Notes: a model not told the origin generated them from the sequence alone. A stretch of 52,236 nucleotides of DNA from Rubrivivax sp. (GCA_027491255.1 JAIXWM010000139.1:1-52236); one strand, 5' to 3'; shown: positions 1 through 8,292, counted from the stretch's first letter. Translations and numbers: made by a program.

Positions 1-20
1 ACAAGCAACCCCACCAAGAC

Positions 21-42
21 GATGGCCCCTCACGGGGCCATC
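21..42 (+). terminator. Hairpin, probable terminator of a gene left of the window
   Basis: GATGGCCCC and its exact reverse complement GGGGCCATC flank a 4-base loop (TCAC), giving a perfect 9-bp stem. No T-tract follows, so Rho-independent termination is likely but not certain. It precedes the open frame that starts near position 93. Confidence 0.45.
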
Positions 43-143
43 TGCACTTCGGGGGCCGAAGAAATCAAAACCGCCACCTCGCCAGCGAATAACGGCGGAT
101 TTGTACCGGCGGCAACACCGCAGCAGCAGTCTCGGCATTCTGC

Positions 144-842
144 TTGCCCGCGCTCGCTGAGAAGAACATTGGGGCTGGGATTGCAGCAACTTCACCTGTC
201 GCAGTCGCCGTGAAGGTTCCTGCGCCCTGGTATGCGCCCAGGTTTTTCGTGACCAGCAAGATGCGTGACACCATCCCGCAGTACCAAGCGATTGCGGGTC
301 TGAACTTCAAGGCCTTCTCCTTTGCCAGAGCCGATGGTCACTACGGTGGGATTTACCTGTGGAAGGACCTTGACGCTGCGCGGGCCTGGTTTACCCCTCG
401 GTGGTTCGAACGGGTGAAACAGGAGCGCGGTGCACCGGCCGACGTGCGGGTCTTCGAGGTGGTGCTGGCGCTAGACAACACCCCTGGCGGCACCCCAGCC
501 AACCCCGACAGTTCGGCTGTCGCCACGATTGTCGAGATACCTATACCAGCAGGTGTGAGCAAGGAGCGGATCGCGCAAGGCTATGCTGCCGCCGTACCTG
601 GTTTTCAAAAGGTGCAGGGCCTTCTGCGCAAGTACTTCATCACCACGGCCGACGGGAAGTTCGGGGGCATCTATCTCTGGAAAGACGAAGCCAGCGCCAA
701 TGCCTGGTTCACGCCAACCTGGCGCGATCGCGTCCTGAAGGAATACGGTCAGCCCGCCAGCGTGGAGTGGTTCGACACACCCATCCTGCTGCCCGGCCAG
801 GATGCGGGCGGGGCATGGGTGAAGGGGGTCCATCCATCGTGA
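144..842 (+). CDS. Tandem-domain YdhR-like (dimeric alpha/beta-barrel) protein, probably exported
   Basis: The 232-residue product is an internal duplication. The block GGIYLWKD...AWFTP occurs at residues 68-85 and again at 174-191, each after a G-L-F/Y-rich strand and before a conserved 'RV..E.G.PA.V..F' segment. This matches the small putative monooxygenase YdhR family (ferredoxin-like, normally a single domain that dimerises), so one chain could form the whole barrel. No catalytic role is established. The TTG at 144 is the only conventional start in frame. The frame is open from 93, however, and residues upstream (an Ala-rich stretch ending CLPALA before EKN) look like the end of a signal peptide, so the true start may be a non-standard codon or lost to a frameshift. 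The stop overlaps the sigma-factor GTG, so the two genes are translationally coupled. Confidence 0.7.
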   Translation: MPALAEKNIGAGIAATSPVAVAVKVPAPWYAPRFFVTSKMRDTIPQYQAIAGLNFKAFSFARADGHYGGIYLWKDLDAARAWFTPRWFERVKQERGAPADVRVFEVVLALDNTPGGTPANPDSSAVATIVEIPIPAGVSKERIAQGYAAAVPGFQKVQGLLRKYFITTADGKFGGIYLWKDEASANAWFTPTWRDRVLKEYGQPASVEWFDTPILLPGQDAGGAWVKGVHPS

Positions 843-1714
843 AGATCCGCGAACCTGATCCGGCGACCCTGCGCGATGCGCTTGCGGGCAGCCTGGAAGC
901 CGTGGACGCCTTGATCACGGCGATTCAGCCGGGCATCTACAAGTTGGCCGTGCACGTGCTGGGGAACCGCGACGACGCGGCTGACGCCTCGCAGGAAATC
1001 CTCCTCAAGGTCGTCACGCACCTCTCCGTGTTCCGGGCGGAGTCGGCCTTCGCGACCTGGGTGTGGCGTGTGGCCTACAACCACTTGATGACGGCCCGAA
1101 CGCGCAAGGCCGAGTCGCCGGAAGTGTCGCTGGACGGCATCGCCGAACGTCTGGACCAGGGCCTGGAGTTCGCGGCAAGACTGGCTCAGGACAGAGGCGA
1201 GCCCGGCCCCTTGAGTCCGCAGGACAAGCTCGAGGCGCGGCAGGTCGCCCTGGGCTGCACACAGTCGATGCTGATGGCGTTGGACCGCGAACAGCGCCTG
1301 GCCTACGTGATCGACACCGTGTTCGACCTCGATTCCCGCGAGGCTGCGGCCGTGGTCGGAATCTCACCCGAGGCCTACCGGCAGAGGCTGTCGCGTGCGC
1401 GATCGCGCATGGATGTGTTCATGAACCAGGCTTGTGGTCTTGCCAACACCGAAGCGGTTTGCCGGTGCGAGCGACAGTTGCCGGCTGTTCGTCACCTGGC
1501 CAGGGTGCGCGGGCCCGACAGCGGAGCCGTGGTGGCGCTGCACAAGCCGGAGTTGGAGGAAGCCGAGCGGCAGTTCGCGGCCTTCACTCGCCTGACCGAT
1601 GCGGCGGCGATACTGCGCGCGCATCCTGACTACCGGGCGCCAGAGGCTCAGCGCGCCGCCATCCTGGCCGTGCTGAGGCAGGAGGGCTTCATGCAGCGCG
1701 GGCAACCTCAATGA
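839..1714 (+). CDS. ECF-type RNA polymerase sigma factor with C-terminal extension
   Basis: A 291-residue sigma-70 family protein. Sigma region 2 spans about residues 33-90 (the LGNRDDAADASQEILLKV and FATWVWRVAYN segments are diagnostic). Region 4 spans about 141-193 (a helix-turn-helix around EAAAVVGISPEAYRQRLSRA). An 80-residue tail then begins with a small Cys cluster (C199, C208, C210). Ordinary ECF factors end after region 4, so the tail is likely a regulatory module; the cysteines could bind a metal or sense redox state (inference). The GTG at 839 is chosen because it overlaps the previous stop (GTGA) and opens directly into the conserved N-terminus; the same frame is open upstream but has no sigma homology. 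No anti-sigma factor is adjacent. The stop overlaps the next ATG (ATGA). Confidence 0.88.
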   Translation: MKIREPDPATLRDALAGSLEAVDALITAIQPGIYKLAVHVLGNRDDAADASQEILLKVVTHLSVFRAESAFATWVWRVAYNHLMTARTRKAESPEVSLDGIAERLDQGLEFAARLAQDRGEPGPLSPQDKLEARQVALGCTQSMLMALDREQRLAYVIDTVFDLDSREAAAVVGISPEAYRQRLSRARSRMDVFMNQACGLANTEAVCRCERQLPAVRHLARVRGPDSGAVVALHKPELEEAERQFAAFTRLTDAAAILRAHPDYRAPEAQRAAILAVLRQEGFMQRGQPQ

Positions 1715-2598
1715 CATCGCAGGCCGCGGGTGGCGAACCCGTCAAATTGCGGACCGGTGACGGCACGGCACTTCAGGGGGTGTTGTATCGGCCGTCGGGT
1801 TGGTGCCGTCGTGCGGTGTTGATCTCCGGTGGCCTGGGCATACCGCAGCGCTTTTACGCGCCGTTCGCCAGCTGGCTCGCCCAGCGCGGGCATCTGGTGA
1901 TGACCTTCGATCTCCGGGGCATGGGTGCCTCGCGCAAGCCTGAGCACCGCCATTCACTGCGAGGCCTGGACGCCGATATGCTGACCTGGGCGCGTCAGGA
2001 CTTTCCTGCCGCCGTGCAGGCCTTGTCGAGCAGGGTCGATGGCGAGTCGATCATCCTGATCGGTCACAGCCTGGGCGCTCACCACGCGTTGATGACGGAT
2101 GCCCGCACCCAGGCCCGTATCGAAACGTTGGTGTCCGTGGCGGCCGGGTCGGGATACTGGCGCGACTGGGCCGCGCCGTCACGTCGTGTGGCCCCCCTGT
2201 TGCTTCACCTGGCCGCCCCGTTGCTCACGCCCTTGCTTGGCTACTTCCCGGGCAAGGCCCTGCGCATGGTGGGCGACTTGCCTGGACCTGCCATGCGGCA
2301 GTGGACACGCTGGTGCCGGCATCCTGGCTTTGCTTGGGGTGCCGAGCCCGATCTGGTGCAGCCGAGTCTGGAGTCGGCACGCTTTCGCATCGAGGCCTTC
2401 AGTTTTACCGACGACGATGCGATGACCGAGAACTGCACCCGCAAGCTGTTGACCGCGACCCCCAATGCGCCGTCAACGCTGATCGTGGTGAAGCCGGTTG
2501 ATGTGGGCCTGCCCAGGATTGGACACACAGGCGCCTTCCGACGTGAGGCTGCTGATGCACTTTGGCCGATGCTTGAGGCTGCAATCCTGAACGGTTGA
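1711..2598 (+). CDS. Alpha/beta-fold hydrolase
   Basis: A 295-residue serine hydrolase-fold protein. The nucleophile elbow GHSLG places the catalytic Ser at residue 120. An oxyanion-type segment ISGGLGIPQ lies at 38-46, and a C-terminal IGHTGAF segment near 271-277 can supply the catalytic His. It resembles uncharacterised predicted hydrolases of the serine-aminopeptidase/lipase-like group, and the substrate is unknown. No signal peptide is seen, so it is probably cytoplasmic. It is the last gene of the YdhR-sigma-hydrolase operon, coupled by ATGA overlap to the sigma gene. This suggests a common function or that all three are co-controlled by the sigma factor. Confidence 0.85.
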   Translation: MTSQAAGGEPVKLRTGDGTALQGVLYRPSGWCRRAVLISGGLGIPQRFYAPFASWLAQRGHLVMTFDLRGMGASRKPEHRHSLRGLDADMLTWARQDFPAAVQALSSRVDGESIILIGHSLGAHHALMTDARTQARIETLVSVAAGSGYWRDWAAPSRRVAPLLLHLAAPLLTPLLGYFPGKALRMVGDLPGPAMRQWTRWCRHPGFAWGAEPDLVQPSLESARFRIEAFSFTDDDAMTENCTRKLLTATPNAPSTLIVVKPVDVGLPRIGHTGAFRREAADALWPMLEAAILNG

Positions 2599-2701
2599 AT
2601 GACTTCCTGTCGTACCCCTCTGCAGTTCGTCGCATCTCGGTGGAACAGGCGGGCAGGGGTACGCACCATGCCTCACCTTCACTCACGGAAGAGCTTCCGA
2701 C

Positions 2702-3543
2702 ATGAACCGTCTCATGACGATTGGCGCGCTGGCGGCGGGCCTGAGTTCGCTCTTCCATCCTGCATACGCCGACCCGTCCAAGCCTGCCGTCACGATCGAC
2801 CCGGAGCAGTCCTGCAGTCGTGACCTTGCAGCCCTGCCCGAGTTCCTGATGGCCAACGACACCGGCGCGGCCGACAACCGCCGCCACCGGGGCAAGGCGG
2901 CGACCGCCGCTGCACTGGAACGCGCCACGCGCGAGACTGCATCGGTCAAGTCCGGCGATGACTGCGTGCGGGTCCTGCGTCGCTATCCAGACCCACCGTA
3001 AGCGCCTGCAGCAGACGCCTCACTGGATCATCGATGTTCGCAGGAACGATGGCGGCAGCGACGCCACTTACGGCCCCATCGTCGAGGCGCTCATCGGCAA
3101 TCCCATCCTCCTGGGGAGCGCGGAGTTTCTCGCCACACTGGCCAACATCGAGGGCCACTCACGCATCTGCGGACTCTATGCACCTGATGATGCGGGGTGC
3201 CGCAAGGCCATCCAGCCCCTGGTGGAGGCCCTGCGTGCAGCACCGGCAGGAACCTACGTCCGACCGCCGGGCTCCAGCAGCCCGGTCATGCGCCTGGACC
3301 CCGATCAACCCGAGCGCGCCAGACCCCAGCGCGTAGCCGTGCTGACGGACGCGGGCTGCGCCAGTTCCTGTGGGCAGTTTCTGCTCGCCATGCGGCAAGG
3401 CTGGAACGTCAAGCTGATGGGAAGGCGCACCGACGGTGCTCTCGACTACTCCAATCTTCGTCCGTTCACGCTCCCGTCCGGCGAACGGATGCTGTGGTAC
3501 GCCACCTCGCGATCGGCCCGTCTGCCGCACTTGCCCGTGGACT
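2702..3543 (+). pseudogene. S41 (C-terminal processing) peptidase, internally deleted and 3'-truncated
   Basis: The first frame (ATG 2702, Shine-Dalgarno GAAGAG) gives a signal peptide and the N-terminal helical segment of secreted S41 peptidases (PEFLMANDTGA). It stops at 2999-3001. The continuation lies in another frame from about 2985: the IIDVR.NDGGSDATY strand, then VLTDAGCASSCGQFLLAMRQ, which carries the Ser-nucleophile region (ASS), and the GALDYSN loop. Most of the middle of the protein is missing between the two parts. The reading then ends abruptly after LPHLPVD at about 3543, where a truncated antitoxin gene begins on the other strand. Deletion, frameshift and end truncation together make this a pseudogene. 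Confidence 0.75.
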
Positions 3544-3715
3544 GCGCCACTTGTGTCATCCCGCGCGCACGAGCGACATCTCCAAGGGCTGCAGCGACCA
3601 AACCCGGATCCCCATCTTCGGTAGCCAGGCGGATGTAGTCGGCGATGGCCTCGTCGTCGTCCAGGTACTTGGGATCGAACTCAGCCAGCTCGGACAAGTT
3701 GATCTTCTTGGTCAT
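3533..3715 (-). pseudogene. Type II antitoxin (HigA/addiction-module antidote type), C-terminus lost
   Basis: From ATG 3715 the translation matches the N-terminal two thirds of small addiction-module antidote proteins: DDDEAIADYIRLATEDGDP followed by LVAAALGDVARARGMTQVAQ. The recognition helix and C-terminus normally following GMTQ.A...GL.R are missing. After STG the frame runs into antisense of the S41 pseudogene and continues as unrelated sequence to 3446. The gene starts inside the 3' end of the toxin frame, the usual toxin-first arrangement of HigBA-like pairs. Without its complete helix-turn-helix it is unlikely to bind its operator. Confidence 0.75.
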
Positions 3716-4015
3716 TTGACTGGTCCTCGATGGTCTCGGCCAGAGCAATGGCCTTCTCGATATCCCGTGCCTGCGTTCCCTTTGTTCCGCCCCCGAGCAT
3801 CACGATGAGGACGTCGCCGCGACGCACGTAGTACATCCGCCATCCGGGACCGAAGAACTCGCGCATCTCGTAGACCCCTGGGCGATCGGCTTGACATCGC
3901 CACGCTGCCCGAGGCTCGCCTTGCGAAGTCGCAGGACCAGACGGCGTCGGGTCTGCGGATCACGCAGACCCTCCAGCCATCGATCGAACGACTCTGTGAG
4001 GACGACTTTGTACAC
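3681..4015 (-). pseudogene. Type II toxin (RelE/ParE/HigB-like), frameshifted
   Basis: GTG 4015 starts YKVVLTESFDRWLEGLRD, the beginning of RelE/ParE-superfamily killer proteins. The frame holds to GDVKPIAQG at about 3879, then reads nonsense. The rest of the toxin (MREFFGPGWRMYYVRRGD followed by VLIVMLGGGTKGTQ and IEKAIALA) continues in the frame ending at 3681. One missing base in the C-run at 3875-3878 explains the shift: a fifth C would restore one uninterrupted toxin. An inverted repeat (ACACA-aca-TGTGT on the minus strand) overlaps the start and could be the old operator. A sequencing error in the homopolymer is possible, but the truncated antitoxin favours real decay. Confidence 0.78.
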
Positions 4016-4456
4016 ATGTTGTGTGTAATCGAATGTTCACGTAATCATCCGTACGGACACATCGGGGTTTCCTCGGTCGCAGGGCGATATGCCACGCTTG
4101 AGCGCGTGTCACCTGGGGACCCATGGTCACGTCGCTCGCGCGAATCAGTCACCCCCCCTCGCATCTCAAACCGTACCAAGCCGAAGGGACACGATCCAGC
4201 GGCGACACCGGTTTGCGCGTCGCCAGTGCGTGCCAGCGCTGTCCCATGGAGTTCGCGTCGGTGCACACTCCAGCACGGATCAGGCAAGCGTGGGTGGTTC
4301 AGGGGAGCTGCCGCTCGCCCCGCAGGCGCCAGAGGCCGGTGGGCATTCGATTGATCCTGCGCCACCACAAAGCGCCTCATCCGTGCACATTCAGCATTCG
4401 GCTTGCGGGCCGCCCTGACCCGGCGGGCCCACACGGTCTTCAACCAAGGTTTCAGC
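4016..4456. other. About 440 bases with no assignable gene
   Basis: The stretch lies between the start of the decayed toxin and the LprI-fusion gene. Open frames exist on both strands (for example 4045-4644 minus, 4123-4968 plus), but none gives recognisable protein similarity, and those that continue past 4457 run over the real gene in another frame. The left edge should contain the toxin-antitoxin promoter. Otherwise I see no repeat, RNA or mobile-element end. Confidence 0.5.
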
Positions 4457-5962
4457 GTGCATCTCCAGCCAGACCCCCGCGTCGTCAAGAGGAACTGGAC
4501 CACCCCCGTGGCGTGGGCGGCGGTGGTGCTGGCCGGTGTGCTGTGCGACGCCCGCGCCGCCAGCTTCGACTGTCGCCAGGCGCGCACTGCGCAGGAGCGC
4601 TTCATCTGCGCCGACGCGGCCATCGCGGCGCTGGACCGCCGCATGGGCGAGCTCTACCGGCTCCACGTCGCGCGCCTGAGCGAGCCGGCGCGGCGGCGAG
4701 TGCTGGCTTCGCAGCGGGCGTGGCTGGCCTTCTGGCCGCGGTCGTGCAGCAAGTCCACGCGCCAGGTCGTTCTGGACCAGGACGCCGTCGAGTGCGCGCG
4801 TGGCCACTACGACAAGCGAATCGCCGAATTGCAGCCTTTGGCGCCCGGCGCTGGGCTGCAGGCCTATGTCGTCAGCCAGTACCGCTACGTGGCGCCTGCC
4901 GACCCCGAGGCCCCGGCGGGCACCCACCAGACGGCCTATCCTCAGGTGGAGGCGATTGCGGGGCGTGATGCCCCCCGCTGGCTCGGGGCCCTCAATGCCT
5001 TTCTGGGCCGAGGCGGCACCTATGGACTGGACAAGGACGCGGATGCCGATTCAACGAGCGAGGTGACGCTGAGCGTGTCCCACGTCGGCAGGGAGGTGAT
5101 CCAGGTCGTGGAGAGCGCCGAGTTCTACGGCCATGGCGCTGCGCACGGCCTGGCGGGCCTGACCTACCACCACTTCCTCACCGAGTCGGCTCGCCCACTG
5201 CGGGCCGAAGACGTGTTCTCCGGCCCACGCTGGCAACAGGCGCTGGCGCAGAAGGTGCTGGAGGCGCTGCGCGAAGAGGCGGGCGAGGACCTGCTCGTCT
5301 CGGATGTCGAGGAAATCGTCAAGCTGATCGACCCGAGCCACTGGGACCTCCAGGGTCCGGGCCTGCAGGTGCATTTCAACCCTTACGAGGTGGCGCCGTA
5401 CGCCAGAGGCTTCGTCAGCGTGCGCCTGAGCGCAGAAGACCTTCGCGACCATCTCACGGATCTCGGGTGGCGAATCCTGGCGGGCGCCGAGGCGCTTGCG
5501 TCCACGCCCGAAGCGGGGCCGGCCGGACGCGCCCAACCCGACCGCACGGCGATGGAGGCGCAGGCGCAGCGGCCCGCCGCCGGCGACGAGGCGCTGGACT
5601 GGGTGTGGCCGGCCGAAGGCGAGGTGATCAAGCTTTTCGACGCCGGTCAGGGTGCCGAGGGCTTGTCGATCACGGGCCGGGCTGGGGCGCCGGTGCGCGT
5701 CGCTGCGGATGGCCGCGTGGTCTATGCCGGCGCCGGCCTGCGCGGCTACGGCAACATGGTCATCGTCAAGCACAACGAAACCTATCTGACGGCCTACGCC
5801 CACAACCGAGCCTTGCTCGTCAAGGAGGGCCAGGTGGTGCGCCGCGGGCAGCGGATCGCCGAGATGGGGGACAGCGAGTCCGACAGGGTCCAGCTGCATT
5901 TCGAGGTGCGGCGTCTGGGCAAGCCGGTGGACCCCATGGGAGTTCTGCCTGCGCGCCGATGA
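4457..5962 (+). CDS. Secreted LprI-like / RsiV-like / NlpD-type LytM fusion protein
   Basis: About 501 residues, with three modules. A signal peptide (to about residue 35, cleaved near ARAA) precedes an LprI-like Cys domain at 36-126 (C39, C51, C97, C113; LprI is a lysozyme-inhibitor family). Next is an RsiV/DUF3298-like domain at about 155-345 with the typical YGHGAAHG turn at 224-231. A C-terminal M23/LytM domain spans 382-498. The LytM domain is most like NlpD (ADGRVVYAG, GYGNMVIVKHN, TAYAHN, LHFEV) and, as in NlpD, lacks the H...D zinc ligands (GLSITG where enzymes have HxGxD). It is therefore probably an amidase activator or peptidoglycan binder rather than an endopeptidase. Start chosen at GTG 4457 (AAGG 8 bases upstream, signal peptide follows closely); TTG 4403 is in frame but less likely. 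Confidence 0.82.
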   Translation: MHLQPDPRVVKRNWTTPVAWAAVVLAGVLCDARAASFDCRQARTAQERFICADAAIAALDRRMGELYRLHVARLSEPARRRVLASQRAWLAFWPRSCSKSTRQVVLDQDAVECARGHYDKRIAELQPLAPGAGLQAYVVSQYRYVAPADPEAPAGTHQTAYPQVEAIAGRDAPRWLGALNAFLGRGGTYGLDKDADADSTSEVTLSVSHVGREVIQVVESAEFYGHGAAHGLAGLTYHHFLTESARPLRAEDVFSGPRWQQALAQKVLEALREEAGEDLLVSDVEEIVKLIDPSHWDLQGPGLQVHFNPYEVAPYARGFVSVRLSAEDLRDHLTDLGWRILAGAEALASTPEAGPAGRAQPDRTAMEAQAQRPAAGDEALDWVWPAEGEVIKLFDAGQGAEGLSITGRAGAPVRVAADGRVVYAGAGLRGYGNMVIVKHNETYLTAYAHNRALLVKEGQVVRRGQRIAEMGDSESDRVQLHFEVRRLGKPVDPMGVLPARR

Positions 5963-6014
5963 GCCGGCACTGCCGGCCGGCGCCTCTTCGTCGTGGCAAG
6001 GTCGTCACAGGCAG

Positions 6015-6040
6015 GCCTGCGGAGGGCAGACGCCGCAGGC
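6015..6040 (+). terminator. Hairpin between the LprI fusion and the PpiC gene
   Basis: GCCTGCGG pairs perfectly with CCGCAGGC across a 10-base loop. It sits 53 bases after the stop of the fusion gene and upstream of an AT-rich stretch (6070-6086) that precedes the next start. There is no T-tract. Confidence 0.35.
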
Positions 6041-6099
6041 GCCTGGCGCACAATCGATTCAAGTCATCTGTAAATAGTAAAAAAACAAGGGTCGTTCAA

Positions 6100-6945
6100 A
6101 TGATCAGAACGTTCAAGGTGTTTCGGGGTGTTCCGGCGACCTGGCTGCTCGTCTCGTGTGCGTCGCTCTTGTCGCCTGTGTGCGGGGCCCAGCCCGCCCA
6201 GCCGCGACCCAGCGTTTCGGACCTGCTGGCTCAGGCCTTCGTCACGGTCGACGGCCAGCCCCAGTCCCGGGCGCTGGCCGAAGTGCTGCTGCGGGAGTTG
6301 GCGGCGCGTGGCACGCCGGCGACACCGCAAACCCTGGCCGAAGTCCGTGACGCGCTCGTCGATCAGGCCTTGATGGTGCGCGAGGCCGCGCGCGCGGGGT
6401 TGGATTCCAACCCCTTGATGCAGGCGCAGATCGAGATCCTGCGCCAGCGCGCACTGGCCAACGCCTGGCAGCAGTCGGTATTGCAGGCAGTGCAGCCGTC
6501 CGAGGACGAACTCAAGGCCGAGTACGAGCGCCAGGTCGCCGTGCTCGGGGCGCGCGAACTGCGACTGCGGCAGTTGCTGGTTCGGGAAGAGCCCACTGCG
6601 CGCTTGCTGCACGACCGCATCCGGGGCGGCGACAAGATGGCGGCGCTGGCCCTGGACTATTCGATCGACCCCGACACCCGCGCCGAGGGCGGCTTGGGCG
6701 GCTGGTTGCCCGAGGGCGGACTCGCGGCGCCGATTGCACAGGCCGTCAAGGGGGTGGGGCCGGGTCAGTTGGTGCCCGCGCCCGTGCGCACGTCCAGCGG
6801 CTGGCACGTGCTCCAGGTCGAGGAAGTGCGGCCGTACGTCGCCCCCCCGCTGAGCCAGGTCCGCCCGCAGGTGCGTCAGGCCATCGCGCAGCGGGTGCTG
6901 CAGCAACGGCTCGAGGCGCTGAGGCGCGCGGCCAAGGTGGATTGA
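6100..6945 (+). CDS. Periplasmic peptidylprolyl isomerase, PpiC/parvulin type
   Basis: A 281-residue foldase of the SurA/PrsA-like class. The N-terminal export signal is ambiguous: LVSC at 17-20 fits a lipobox, while CGA-Q at 28-31 fits signal peptidase I. A helical SurA-N-like part (about 38-145) follows, then one parvulin domain at about 152-243 with its standard landmarks (REL.LRQLLV, EGGLGGW at 196-202, SGWHVLQVE at 233-241). It would assist outer-membrane or periplasmic protein folding. ATG 6100 has AAGG 9 bases upstream, and the leader around 6061-6085 is AT-rich with a TAAATA -10-like hexamer, suggesting its own promoter. The frame extends far upstream, but that part is antisense-like, Arg-rich sequence over the previous gene. 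Confidence 0.88.
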   Translation: MIRTFKVFRGVPATWLLVSCASLLSPVCGAQPAQPRPSVSDLLAQAFVTVDGQPQSRALAEVLLRELAARGTPATPQTLAEVRDALVDQALMVREAARAGLDSNPLMQAQIEILRQRALANAWQQSVLQAVQPSEDELKAEYERQVAVLGARELRLRQLLVREEPTARLLHDRIRGGDKMAALALDYSIDPDTRAEGGLGGWLPEGGLAAPIAQAVKGVGPGQLVPAPVRTSSGWHVLQVEEVRPYVAPPLSQVRPQVRQAIAQRVLQQRLEALRRAAKVD

Positions 6946-7035
6946 GTCACCGGGCGCGGCCTGTATTCGCCGCTGAAGCCCTGCGGCACCTGCTCGACGC
7001 CGATCGAACGGTGGTCCCGACGGGGGTGACGACAG

Positions 7036-8292
7036 TCAGCGCTCTGGCGAGCGCGGGTCACGCTGCGGGCCGATCGCCCCCGCCGCCCGGGCCGCGGCGA
7101 TCCGGGTGTCGTCCCAGCCCAGTACGGACGCCAGCACGTTGTCGGTGTGCTCGCCCAGCCGGGGCGGCGGCAGTCGGTAGGCGGGCGGTGTTCGCGAGGC
7201 CTTGACCGGGTTGGCCACCAGCGGGATCGGTCCGGCATCGGGGCGCTCGATCTCGATGCGCATGCCGCGTTCCTGCACCTGAGGGTTTTCGAAAACCTGC
7301 CGCAGGTCGTTGATCGGGCCGCAGGGTACCCCGGCCGACTCCATGCCGTCGATCCACGCCTGCTGGGCGCGCCTGGACACCATGTCGGCCAGCAGCGGGA
7401 CCAGCGCATCGCGGTTGCGTATGCGGTCCTGCATCCGCAGGAAGCGCGGGTCGTCGGCCAGGCCGGGCTCGCCGCCGAGCTCGACGAAGCGCCGGAACTG
7501 GCCGTCGTTGCCCACCGCCACGATGATCCAGCCGTCCGAGGCCTTGAGGGTCTGGTAGGGCACGAGGTTGGGGTGGGCGTTGCCCCAGCGCTTGGGAGCG
7601 ACGCCGCTGTGCAGGTAGTTGGAGGCCATGTTGGCGGTCATCGCGACCTGCACGTCCAGCAGCGCCAGGTCCAGGTGCTGTCCCTCGCCGGTTCGCTCGC
7701 GGTGGAAGAGCGCAGCGATGATGGCCTGCGTCGCGTACATCCCGGTGAAGAGGTCCGCCACCGCCACCCCCACCTTCTGCGGGCCGCCGCCAGGGCGGTC
7801 GTCCGCCTCGCCGGTGACCGACATCAAGCCGCCCAGTCCCTGGATGATGAAGTCGTAGCCGGCACGGTGCGACCACGGGCCGGTCTGCCCGAAACCGGTG
7901 ATCGAGCAGTACACGAGCCCGGGATTGACGGCCGACAGCGAGGCGTAGTCGAGACCGTACTTGCGCAACGCGCCGACCTTGTAGTTCTCGATCACGACGT
8001 CGCTTACCGCCGCCAGCGCGCGGATGATCTCGCGCCCGCTGTCGGTGGCGAGGTCGATCTCGATCGAGCGCTTGCCGCGATTGGCGGCCAGGTAGTAGGC
8101 GGAGTCGACCGTGTCGCCGCCTTCGCGGTCCTTCAGGAAGGGCGGGCCCCAGCCGCGCGTGTCGTCGCCGGCCTCGGGGCGCTCGACCTTGATCACGTCG
8201 GCGCCGAGATCGGCCAGGCTTTGTGCGCACCAGGGGCCGGCGAGCACGCGGGAGAGATCGAGGACGCGGATACCTTCGAGGGCGCTGGGCAT
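7036..8292 (-). CDS. Class III (CaiB/BaiF) CoA-transferase
   Basis: A 418-residue family III acyl-CoA transferase, cytoplasmic. It has the N-terminal CoA-binding fold (GIRVLDLSRVLAGPWCAQ, GADVIKVE), the NRGKRSIEIDL strand and the catalytic Asp (D180) in VGVAVADLFTGMYA. The full length and the C-terminal GIPLV-type segment are present, so it looks functional. The family moves CoA between carboxylic acids (formyl/oxalate, carnitine, succinate and others), and the sequence does not show which. It stands alone: the isomerase gene upstream is convergent and the next gene downstream on the plus strand is divergent. Confidence 0.9.
   Translation of the reverse strand: MPSALEGIRVLDLSRVLAGPWCAQSLADLGADVIKVERPEAGDDTRGWGPPFLKDREGGDTVDSAYYLAANRGKRSIEIDLATDSGREIIRALAAVSDVVIENYKVGALRKYGLDYASLSAVNPGLVYCSITGFGQTGPWSHRAGYDFIIQGLGGLMSVTGEADDRPGGGPQKVGVAVADLFTGMYATQAIIAALFHRERTGEGQHLDLALLDVQVAMTANMASNYLHSGVAPKRWGNAHPNLVPYQTLKASDGWIIVAVGNDGQFRRFVELGGEPGLADDPRFLRMQDRIRNRDALVPLLADMVSRRAQQAWIDGMESAGVPCGPINDLRQVFENPQVQERGMRIEIERPDAGPIPLVANPVKASRTPPAYRLPPPRLGEHTDNVLASVLGWDDTRIAAARAAGAIGPQRDPRSPER

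Noticed and set aside
22..213. Open frame of 63 codons at the left edge
   Set aside because: It overlaps the terminator hairpin and the start of the YdhR-like gene in another frame and has no protein similarity.
4045..4968. Long frames over the gap and the beginning of the LprI fusion
   Set aside because: Arg/Pro-rich, antisense or off-frame products of GC-rich DNA. No family match, and they overlap a well-supported gene.
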